A stretch of DNA of 34,886 bases from Acidobacteriota bacterium (GTDB lineage: Bacteria; Acidobacteriota; Terriglobia; Terriglobales; Acidobacteriaceae): NCBI GenBank assembly GCA_021818585.1, contig JAKATU010000074.1, positions 1 through 34,886 of the forward strand, given 5' to 3'. Positions 16,747 to 23,616 of the stretch are shown piece by piece (the first letter of the stretch is position 1; every line of letters begins with the position of its first letter). Position numbers and translations under genes: made by a program. Below the pieces are notes generated by a model. That model saw only the letters and a list, made by a program, of their open reading frames with translations. It did no database searches and was not told the DNA's origin.

Positions 16747-17235
16747 TCAGGCTTCCTTTACGGTTGGATAGCCGTGGTTGACCCAGTCGGTTCCAAAGTT
16801 GTGGGGAATGTAGAGGGCTTTGACGTTGGTGAAGCCCATTTTGCGGAGTGCCTCAAATGCGGGACGTATGTTGGGACATTTGGGCCACGGGCAGCAACCG
16901 CAGTAGATGACGATCAGTTTGTGGCGATCAAGATGAGCAGTGGTTTTCCGGAGCAGCGCCATGCCAGTGCCGGAGACGGCGGGGCCAGCGTGGATTGCGC
17001 CTGGAATGTGGGCTTCCTCAAAGAGGGTGGTGAAGCCGACCTGCAGAATGGTGGGCGCATGGCCGGAACGGACCATTTCGGCAAGCTGTCCGGGCTGGAT
17101 GCGCGCGGATTGGGGGATGGTGATGTGCTGCGGGGCAATATTTTCTGGAGCGCGGGGCTGCGCTTTGGCAGCGGGGCCGGACATGACCAGCAGGAAGCCG
17201 AGGCAGAGGGCGGATGTGAGGAGTCGTGGTCGCAT
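16747..17235 (-). CDS. Exported rhodanese-like domain protein
   Basis: A 162-residue protein with a signal peptide (LLTSALCLGFLLVMSGPAAKA, cleavage near residue 25). The rhodanese-like domain includes TILQVGFTTLFEEAHIPGAIHAGP and an active-site loop VIYCGCCPWPKCPNIRPA, where a catalytic Cys follows the core strand. The loop has four Cys residues rather than one, which departs from the standard CxxxxR loop and suggests metal or disulfide chemistry. It lies one base upstream of the TlpA-like gene, so an exported sulfur- or thiol-handling pair is likely. Sulfurtransferase activity is inference. Confidence 0.85.
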   Translation of the reverse strand: MRPRLLTSALCLGFLLVMSGPAAKAQPRAPENIAPQHITIPQSARIQPGQLAEMVRSGHAPTILQVGFTTLFEEAHIPGAIHAGPAVSGTGMALLRKTTAHLDRHKLIVIYCGCCPWPKCPNIRPAFEALRKMGFTNVKALYIPHNFGTDWVNHGYPTVKEA

Positions 17236-17310
17236 GACCTTTCAGCATAGACTACGAAGGCCGTTGCGGAATAGGCGGGTGTTGCAAATGCTCTGTGGCT
17301 GATGGAGGAA

Positions 17311-18192
17311 TCAGTCGAGGCGGTAGCTCATGACGGGAACGCGCGACCTGCGAATGATTTGCGCGGCGACGTTGTCAGAGGTGATGGACGAGAGCCGGTC
17401 GCGACGCTGCAGCGGCATGAGAATGAGTGGGGTATTGCGCTCGACGGCTACGGCGTGGATGAAGACTTCAGGAACGCCGAAGAAGATGGTGCAACAGGCC
17501 TTTACGCCCTGCTTCTGGAGACCGCGCGCGAGGTCGCGACAGGCTTTCTCGAGTTTGCTGCGGATGCGAGGGGTGTGCGGGCCCTGGATAACGTGGAGGA
17601 GTTCGACGGGGCTGTTGAAGAGGGTTGCGATTTGCGCGGCGAATTCGAGGTCGCAATGCGCGCAAGGCATGGGAGTGGGCACGAGGATAGCGCGGCCAGA
17701 CTTGAGGCGATCCATGAGGCCGGGTTGGGCTTCCGGGCCGTAGGTGAGCGCCGGGCAGGGGATGGAGCGGAGCAAATGCTCGGCCGTGGAGCCGAGGGTA
17801 TGACGGTCGCGCCTGCCGTGGCCATAGGCGCCGAGCATGAGAATGTCACCGCGCTCCTTGTGGCTGATATCAAAGAGCGTGTCGCCGACGAGGCCGGTTC
17901 TGGTGAGGATGTGCGACTTGAGTCCCTGCTTTGAGAGGTTTTTGCGGATTTGATCGAGGTCGGAGATGGTCTCCAATTTACCGGCGGCGAGGTTGGTGCT
18001 AGAGTAGTCGTCGCCGGGGAGTTCGACGCGTGCGAGGACAATCTCCGCGTGGAATTCGTGGGCAATGTCGATGGCGTCCTGAAGAGCATTTTCCGATGCG
18101 GGCGAGCCATCGTGTGCTACGAGAATTTTGCGGATGGCGTAGCTGGGACGTGGTTGCGGTGACTGCGGGAGCGAGGCCGATGGATTTGCCAT
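17311..18192 (-). CDS. Tandem-domain universal stress protein
   Basis: With the ATG at 18192 (RBS AGAGG four bases upstream) the protein has 293 residues and two Usp domains. The first (about 20-145) begins with IRKILVAHDGSPASENA and carries the full ATP-binding signature G-x2-G-x9-GS as GAYGHGRRDRHTLGS. The second (about 155-290) begins AILVPTPMPC and ends RSRVPVMSYRLD, but lacks that signature, so only the first half is expected to bind ATP. The frame is open up to 18240, without support for an earlier start. It precedes the rhodanese gene by 75 nt and may be cotranscribed with it. A remnant of another usp gene lies just upstream. Confidence 0.93.
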   Translation of the reverse strand: MANPSASLPQSPQPRPSYAIRKILVAHDGSPASENALQDAIDIAHEFHAEIVLARVELPGDDYSSTNLAAGKLETISDLDQIRKNLSKQGLKSHILTRTGLVGDTLFDISHKERGDILMLGAYGHGRRDRHTLGSTAEHLLRSIPCPALTYGPEAQPGLMDRLKSGRAILVPTPMPCAHCDLEFAAQIATLFNSPVELLHVIQGPHTPRIRSKLEKACRDLARGLQKQGVKACCTIFFGVPEVFIHAVAVERNTPLILMPLQRRDRLSSITSDNVAAQIIRRSRVPVMSYRLD

Positions 18193-18316
18193 AAGTACCT
18201 CTTGGGATAACAATGCGCCACGGCGGAAATTGCCCGACACTCCATGAGATGCGGTGACCCTGCCACCTGTTTAGGCGATCATTGGGAAAATCGCGGTGAC
18301 AGTCGTCACGAGCAGA

Positions 18317-18466
18317 CTAATGGCGAACGGCGATCACTGGACAGGTTGCCTCGGCGAGCACCTCGCCAAGAGCGCCGCGACGGAAATGGGTGAAGCCGGG
18401 CGAGTCGTGAGATGCGCCCATCATAATGAGGTCAGCGTGACAGTCGTGGGCCGTGTCTAGTGTAGT
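18317..18466 (-). pseudogene. C-terminal remnant of a second universal stress protein
   Basis: A minus-strand frame ending with TAG at 18317-18319 encodes about 48 residues clearly matching the end of a Usp domain: HADLIMMGASHDSPGF, then FRRGALGEVL and CPVIAVRH. It has no start and no N-terminal half. Its left part abuts the IS630-type element. Joining the sequence across the element, which removes it, does not restore the missing half; it leads straight into the stop codon of the peptidase gene. The truncation therefore came before, or independently of, the IS insertion. Confidence 0.75.
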
Positions 18467-19311
18467 GCGTCACACAGATAGTCTGTTATACAGGGCGGCC
18501 TGAGCGTGGGTGACCTTTTCCAGGATGTCGTCGGCCTTGGCGGTCCAGATGAAGGGCTTCGGGCTTTCGTTGTGTCGGTCGATGTAGTCGCCGATAGCGG
18601 TGATGAGTTGTTCGAGGTCTTGGAAGACCCCTCGGCGGATGCGTTTGTCGGTCAGTTCGCGGAAGAAGCGTTCGATCATGTTCAGCCACGAGGCCGAGGT
18701 CGGCGTCAAGTGAAGATGGAATCGCTTGTGGCGTTTGAGCCAACGCTGCACTTTGGGATGCTTGTGCGTAGCGTAGTTGTCGCAGATGATGTGGACCTGT
18801 TTGTCGGTGGCGACAGTCTGATCGATCCTGCGCAGGAACTTCAGCCATTCCTGATGGCGATGGCGTTCCTGGCACAGGCCGTAGACCTCTCCGGTGGCGT
18901 TGTTGAGTGCGGCTTCAAGCTGGGTTCCGCCGGTGTTGTCGAAGTAAACGTGAATGCCTTCCGGCGCGCCCTTTTTGAGGTGATCTTCGGTGTCCTGCCG
19001 GGGCGCGTAGCGTCCTTCAACAACCCCGCGAGGCCAAGCTCCAGAAAACGTCCACCCCACAAAGCCGCCATGCGCGTGCTCACTCCGAGTTCACCGGCAA
19101 TCTGCCGGTTCTGCAACCCGTCAGAAGCCAACAGCACGATGCGGCTGCGCACCACCACACGCGCTTCCATCGAGCGCTTGCGGCTGAGCCGCTCCAGTTC
19201 CCGGCGCGTGGTTTCGTCAAGCGGAACAGGTGGGGCAACACGCATGGCGAGGCCTCCTCATCATAAGATGAGCCCCGCCCTATATAAAATGTTATTTATG
19301 ACGCACTACAT
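18460..19311 (-). mobile_element. Internally deleted IS630-family element (852 bp)
   Basis: Ends are imperfect inverted repeats: GTGTAGTGCGTCA at 18460-18472 and TGACGCACTACAT at 19299-19311 (12 of 13 match), with further similarity (GGGCGG) inside. A TA dinucleotide flanks each side (18458-18459 and 19312-19313), as expected for the TA target duplication of IS630/Tc1-type elements. The element is about 300 bp shorter than usual, and its transposase is broken (next entry), so it is non-autonomous. Confidence 0.88.
18470..19245 (-). pseudogene. IS630-family transposase, frameshifted and internally deleted
   Basis: The 5' frame (19245 downward, RBS GGAGG) encodes an N-terminal helix-turn-helix region with RELERLSRKRSMEARVVVRS and NRQIAGELGVSTRMAALW. 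After about LKDATRPGRTPKI the homology jumps to another frame, starting near HLKKG and running through RHRHQEWLKFLRRID, ICDNYATHKHPKV (second catalytic Asp), TSASWLNMIERFFREL (Glu) and PKPFIWTAKADDILEKV to 18470. Compared with remembered family members of about 350 residues, roughly 100 residues in the middle are missing, including the first catalytic Asp. The junction lies near 18970-19000. An active protein cannot be made. Confidence 0.85.
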
Positions 19312-20057
19312 TAGTGGGTGACGAGAGCGAGATCGCGTTCGAGGGTCGGCAGGTCGAAGCCGGACGGCGACTGCTTGTCCTTTTGCACCCAGTCGGTGCT
19401 GAGCACAGCGTAGGCTTCATCGGTGTAGCGGAGGAAGAAGTCCCATGACATGGTTTTGAGCGTGCCCCAGGTGACAACGTAAACGTAATTTTCGTCGTAG
19501 CCAATGGCGGCGACACAATGGCCGTTGCTCACTTGCGGAGCAGCGTCTTCGGGGAGGATGCCGGGTGTGATTTCCCACTGGATGGTGGGGATTTGTTCAA
19601 TCGTGTGAGGAAGAGCGAAATTGGGGAGATCGAGACCGATGTAAGCGGCGCCAAAGAGATAGATGACAGCGCGGAGCGTGTCGGCTTTGGCTTTACCTGC
19701 AGTCATGAAGGAGTGTATCTGATGGTTTCCGATGCCTGTTTTTCTCCAGAACTTGAGAGCGTCGAGCATGGAAACGGGATCGGTGAGGTGATCGTGAGTG
19801 AGTTCGGCATGCGCCTGGATGATGTCCTTATCGGTGAGGACGACTTCATCGTCATTGACCGTGGTCCAGTGATGGACCATGTGACCTGCGGCGGCGGATG
19901 TGCAGCAATTGAACTGGTCATTGGCGAGCATCGGCCAGCCATCGGTGTGCTGGTAGATGTCATGCTGAGGAGGCGTGGGAAGTGTTTGAACCGCAATGTA
20001 GTTGTCGAGCTTCAGCATGCGGGGATCTTGAACGGATTTGACTCTACCTAGCAGCAT
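19311..20057 (-). CDS. Papain-like cysteine peptidase-type protein
   Basis: A 248-residue protein without a signal peptide. It has a candidate catalytic Cys at C51/C52 in FNCCTSAAAGHM and a candidate His at H180 in SNGHCVAAIGYD, followed by VYVVTWGTLKTMSW, the spacing expected of a papain-like (C1/C39-type) fold. I know related hypothetical proteins with a CTxAAAGHM motif but no tested function. The ATG overlaps the end of the kinase gene by 14 nt, so translation is coupled. The stop codon TAA is built from the last base of the IS630-type element plus the flanking TA; without the element it would be TAG at the same place. Role inferred from context: processing of the peptide encoded upstream. 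Activity unproven. Confidence 0.7.
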   Translation of the reverse strand: MLLGRVKSVQDPRMLKLDNYIAVQTLPTPPQHDIYQHTDGWPMLANDQFNCCTSAAAGHMVHHWTTVNDDEVVLTDKDIIQAHAELTHDHLTDPVSMLDALKFWRKTGIGNHQIHSFMTAGKAKADTLRAVIYLFGAAYIGLDLPNFALPHTIEQIPTIQWEITPGILPEDAAPQVSNGHCVAAIGYDENYVYVVTWGTLKTMSWDFFLRYTDEAYAVLSTDWVQKDKQSPSGFDLPTLERDLALVTH

Positions 20058-22458
20058 TGTGCCTCCGATGTGTGGAAGGATGCCTGAGATTCATCTTTTC
20101 AAGGAGCTGCTTGTAACGCGGCTCGTCGTGGAGAGGTTGAAAGCTGGGTATAACGGTGAGGTAGGCAGCGAGGATATCGCGCGTGTCGACTGCTTTTTCG
20201 AGCCATTCGAGTGCGAGTTCCTTCTCGCCTAGGGCGGTGGCGGCCAGGGCGATAGGAGTGGCCACGGGGCTTCCGATGGCTGCCATATCGAGAAGCCGCT
20301 GCAGTGCAGCCTTTGCTTCTTGCTGATTGCCGAGACGCGCATGCGCGTCCGCGAGCCAACCGTGAAAGAACGGAACCTGGGATTTGCTAAGGCCCTGTTC
20401 GAGCACCGCGATAGCCTCATGGGCGCGTCCTGACAGGATAAAGGCCAAGCCTAGTCCATAGTAGAGTTCGATATAGTGAGGGAATGACTTGATTGCAGCC
20501 TGGCCAAGGAGAATGCCATTGTCATAGTCGCCGAAGTAGGTATGTGTGAGGGCTTGCGCGGCGAGGAGCGGAGCGGATAGTGGATCATATTTGAGACCGA
20601 TCCGCACTTGCACAAGGGCCTGTTCGAGCATTCCCTGCGTGATGAGGTGTGCCACGTACATGTAGTAGGAGTCACCGCGCTGCGGCTGTAACTCGATGGC
20701 GCGCTCCATGTGATGGCGGGCTTTTTCCCAGTCCCAGTCATAGAAGTGATAAACGGATGCGAGGGCGAGGTGGCCCTCCGGCAAACTGGGGTCGAGTTTG
20801 ATGGATTGCAGGGCTGAGGTACGGGCGAGTGTCCACGCTTCCTGCGGTGTCATGCCACCTCCACCGAAGGTTCCTTGTAGGCAGTAAAAGTCTGCGATGC
20901 CGGCGTGAGCGGCGGCAGATTGCGGATCGAGCTGCAGGGCTTTCTCAAAATACTTGCCTGCAATCATAAAGTCTTCCGCGTTTCTCTGGTTCCAGTGGTA
21001 GCGGCCTTTCAGATAGGCTTCGTATGCTTCAGGGAGCATCGGTTGCCTGAGCTGGAGATGGGAGACGTGCAGGTCGAGGGTGCGGTTCTGACTGATTGCC
21101 GAGACAACTGAGGATGCAAGTTCATCCTGCAGCTCGAATACATCGGCCATTTCGCGGTCAAAGCGTTCTGACCAGATAGGGAAACCGTCACGAACCTGTA
21201 TCAGTTGGGTATGAACGCGCACACGCTGACCGGAGCGGCGCACGCTGCCTTCAAGGATGACATCGACGTTGAGGGCTTCTCCGATTTCGCGAATGTTCTG
21301 GGTGGAGCCTTTGAAGGAAAAGGCTGAGGTTCGGGAGACGACACGGAGCCCGGCAATTCTACCCATGGAGGAGATGAGCTCGTCGGTCAGTCCATCGCTG
21401 AAGTACTCATTTTCCGGATCAGGACTGCTATTGCGAAAGGGGAGAACGGCCATGGACGTGATTGGGCCGAATTGGGAGTCGTTGAATGCCCGCGATGGAC
21501 TGTCGCCGGTGGCGCTTCGGCCCGAGTTCGGCAGATCGAGCACGGTCGGCGCGAGATTCGGTTCTGAATCGACAAGAACGGAGGTTGTCGTTGGCGCGGT
21601 GGAGGCGAAGTCGAAGCTTTTCGGGGGCGTGGCTTTGGAGTCTCCCTGGAGCAGGTTGCGGAGATCCAAAGCAGAGGCGTGGCGTTCGGCCGGCGAGAAG
21701 CGTAAGGCGCCTTCGATGGCAAACAGCAGGTGTTTGGGCAGGTCTGGACGGATGAAACTGAGAGGAACGAAACGCCCCTCTGTAATCGCTGCGATGGTGG
21801 CAGATGTGGTGGATTGCCGGAAGGGAGGGTGACCGACGGCCAGTTCGTACAGCACGGCTCCCAAAGCCCATATATCCGCGCGGTGATCGATATCGCTGCC
21901 TGCGATCTGCTCGGGCGGCATGTAGGCGAGGGTGCCCATGATCTGATGAGGCCTGGTGAGCTGACTCTGGTCGTGTATGCGGGAGAGGCCGAAGTCGAGA
22001 ATTTTGACGGTGCCGGATTGGAGCAGGAAGATGTTTCCCGGTTTGATGTCCCGATGGACGATTCCTGCCATGTGTGCAGCGTGCAGTCCGGATGCCGTCT
22101 GGCTGCCGATTTCACGGATCGTGTCGGCTTCCAGACGCCCGATTTTCTGCATGAGCTCAGCGACGGTCTGTCCCTGGTAGCGTGCCATGACCATCAGGAG
22201 AGCGCCGTCTGGCAGTTCTTCCACGGTGTATATGGTGCAGAGATTGGGATGCTCGATGGCGGAGGCGGCGCGTGCCTCGCGGAGAAAGCGCTGACGGACT
22301 TCATCATTCTCCGCAAAGGAGGGCTGGAGCAGTTTTATGGCGACAGTACGTCCCAGACGGGTGTCTTCTGCTTCGTAGACAACACCCATCCCACCCTCGC
22401 CGATCTTGCGGATCAGGCGATAGTGGAGAAGCTGATCACCTGGCTTGGCCGTTAACAT
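20044..22458 (-). CDS. Ser/Thr protein kinase with TolB-like and TPR domains
   Basis: An 804-residue protein. The PknB-like kinase domain (about 11-270) has the glycine loop IGEGGMGVVYEA, K42 in AIKLL, catalytic HRDIKPGN (D137) and DFG (D155), so it should be active. An apparently unstructured linker follows. A TolB-N/FlgO-like domain (about 325-465) starts SMAVLPFRNSSPDPENEYF and includes VILEGSVRRSGQRVRV. Residues 480-790 are TPR-like repeats. No transmembrane helix is obvious between them, which differs from many receptor kinases. Such kinase-TolB-TPR fusions are frequent in Acidobacteriota. It lies 20 nt after the oxidase gene and overlaps the peptidase start, so it belongs to the operon. 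The substrate is unknown. Confidence 0.9.
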   Translation of the reverse strand: MLTAKPGDQLLHYRLIRKIGEGGMGVVYEAEDTRLGRTVAIKLLQPSFAENDEVRQRFLREARAASAIEHPNLCTIYTVEELPDGALLMVMARYQGQTVAELMQKIGRLEADTIREIGSQTASGLHAAHMAGIVHRDIKPGNIFLLQSGTVKILDFGLSRIHDQSQLTRPHQIMGTLAYMPPEQIAGSDIDHRADIWALGAVLYELAVGHPPFRQSTTSATIAAITEGRFVPLSFIRPDLPKHLLFAIEGALRFSPAERHASALDLRNLLQGDSKATPPKSFDFASTAPTTTSVLVDSEPNLAPTVLDLPNSGRSATGDSPSRAFNDSQFGPITSMAVLPFRNSSPDPENEYFSDGLTDELISSMGRIAGLRVVSRTSAFSFKGSTQNIREIGEALNVDVILEGSVRRSGQRVRVHTQLIQVRDGFPIWSERFDREMADVFELQDELASSVVSAISQNRTLDLHVSHLQLRQPMLPEAYEAYLKGRYHWNQRNAEDFMIAGKYFEKALQLDPQSAAAHAGIADFYCLQGTFGGGGMTPQEAWTLARTSALQSIKLDPSLPEGHLALASVYHFYDWDWEKARHHMERAIELQPQRGDSYYMYVAHLITQGMLEQALVQVRIGLKYDPLSAPLLAAQALTHTYFGDYDNGILLGQAAIKSFPHYIELYYGLGLAFILSGRAHEAIAVLEQGLSKSQVPFFHGWLADAHARLGNQQEAKAALQRLLDMAAIGSPVATPIALAATALGEKELALEWLEKAVDTRDILAAYLTVIPSFQPLHDEPRYKQLLEKMNLRHPSTHRRHNAAR

Positions 22459-22478
22459 TATGTCTTACAAGTATTTAA

Positions 22479-23213
22479 TCACGGGAGTGCAGCCGTGATC
22501 GATGGAGTGACGGTAAATATGGTGGATGCTGCCGAGAGTTGATCGATGCGCTGGAAATGTTCGAGTAAGTCTGTAAAAACCCGCTCAAGATGGCCGATGG
22601 TAGCGATGGCGCTAACTGTGATGAGATCCTGGTGGGCAGCCGACAGGGGCAGCGAGTCGAGAGCTGCATCGAACTCGGCGACGTGTCCTGGATCGAGCTC
22701 TGCATGGCGGCAATGGCAGGACATGGACGCGAGCGGGATGCCGGTTCGCCGGGAGACTTCCTGCAGGAAGTCGAACTGGGCCGGGGCTTCAATGACGGCG
22801 ATGTAGCCGAGGTAGGCGATGGGGTGCACGTGTTGCATCCAGTAATACTGGGATCCGACCAGGGCTGCGACGCTGGCATAGGGGAGCCGGTGGATGACGC
22901 GTTCACGGGAGATTCCGAGTGAGGCGAGATCTTCGATGAGCCAGTCGGCATGGCCATCTTCTTCTTCCGCGTGCTCGATGTAATACTCCTCAAGCCAATG
23001 ATGCAGCGAATCATCGCCGGGCTGCTGACGGCAAAGATTGGCCGCAGTCCGCATGGCGGGGGCCGAAGCGAGGGTGAGTCCATAGGTGGCGAAGAGGAAC
23101 TCCGGGTAAAGCACGTCCAGCCGGGGGTGGAACCACACCTGGTGGATGAGAGACGCGAGGCGATTTTCTGTGAGCGCAAGAACGCTCCGCAGCCGTTGAC
23201 TGTGTGTGAGCAT
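22479..23213 (-). CDS. Haem-oxygenase-like iron-containing redox enzyme (HDO-type)
   Basis: A 244-residue all-helical protein. Candidate metal ligands follow the pattern of haem-oxygenase-fold diiron oxidases: H81, E84/E85 and H88 in IEHAEEEDGHADWLIEDL, E142 in YIAVIEAPAQ, and H170-x3-D174-x2-H177 in CRHAELDPGHVAEFD. Related enzymes are annotated as iron-containing redox enzymes or TenA/PqqC-like and can hydroxylate or cleave C-C bonds of amino acids and natural products. The gene lies 60 nt after the short peptide gene and 20 nt before the kinase gene. Its position suggests that it acts on the peptide or a derived product. This is inference; a free small-molecule substrate is equally possible. 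Confidence 0.78.
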   Translation of the reverse strand: MLTHSQRLRSVLALTENRLASLIHQVWFHPRLDVLYPEFLFATYGLTLASAPAMRTAANLCRQQPGDDSLHHWLEEYYIEHAEEEDGHADWLIEDLASLGISRERVIHRLPYASVAALVGSQYYWMQHVHPIAYLGYIAVIEAPAQFDFLQEVSRRTGIPLASMSCHCRHAELDPGHVAEFDAALDSLPLSAAHQDLITVSAIATIGHLERVFTDLLEHFQRIDQLSAASTIFTVTPSITAALP

Positions 23214-23273
23214 GACAGCTTTACCCGGAATGGCAGGCGCAGGGAGCGCGTTGGAGAAACGGATCCAAGGTTT

Positions 23274-23477
23274 TTAAAAAAGCAGGGTTCCCATGCGGTG
23301 CGAGTCGCCCATGGGTACCTTCCGCTTGAAGAAGTCATCGCCAAGTTTTGCGCGGACCGAGATAAGGGCATCGATCTCTGCCGAGCTGAGATTATTTACG
23401 CTTTCTATTTCCTCGGGTGTAAGAGGGTGTTCGGTTTCAATCAGTCCGGCTTGCTGTAGTCGTTCCACATTTGTCAT
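23274..23477 (-). CDS. Small leader-like peptide, candidate RiPP precursor
   Basis: A 67-residue peptide with a strong RBS (AAAAGGA seven bases before the ATG). Its first 50 residues look like a helical leader: RLQQAGLIETEHPLTPEE, then NLSSAEIDALISVRAKLGDDF. This recalls short peptides with an L-x2-AG-I and LS-x2-E-ID-x-LI pattern that occur beside RiPP enzymes. A basic break (KRK, residues 51-53) precedes a 14-residue tail with S59 and T64 as possible dehydration sites. There is no Cys at all, so thioether rings cannot form within it. It lies between a LanM-type dehydratase gene and an oxidase gene. Precursor status is inferred from size, RBS and context; a small regulatory or carrier protein is the alternative. 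Confidence 0.6.
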   Translation of the reverse strand: MTNVERLQQAGLIETEHPLTPEEIESVNNLSSAEIDALISVRAKLGDDFFKRKVPMGDSHRMGTLLF

Positions 23478-23544
23478 AGCAGTCCTTTTCGGTCTTCTTG
23501 GTGCGATTGACTTTTCGGGGGAAAGTTCCTTGAGGGTGCGAGAA

Positions 23545-23573
23545 AGTTAACACGCATGAGGACGGAAATTCAA
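23545..23573 (-). promoter_or_regulatory. Possible promoter before the small peptide gene
   Basis: In the 139-nt gap between the dehydratase and peptide genes, the minus strand reads TTGAAT, 17 nt, TTAACT, ending about 68 nt before the peptide ATG. The match to consensus is modest. A private promoter would let the peptide be made in excess of the enzyme. Confidence 0.3.
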
Positions 23574-23616
23574 CTGCCAAATGATTGCGTTGCTGCATTC
23601 GCAATTTGTGGAGCGA

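Noticed and set aside
18460..19311. IS630 transposase made by programmed frameshifting
   Set aside because: The two frames do not join into a full protein; about 100 residues with the first catalytic Asp are absent, so frameshifting could not restore activity.
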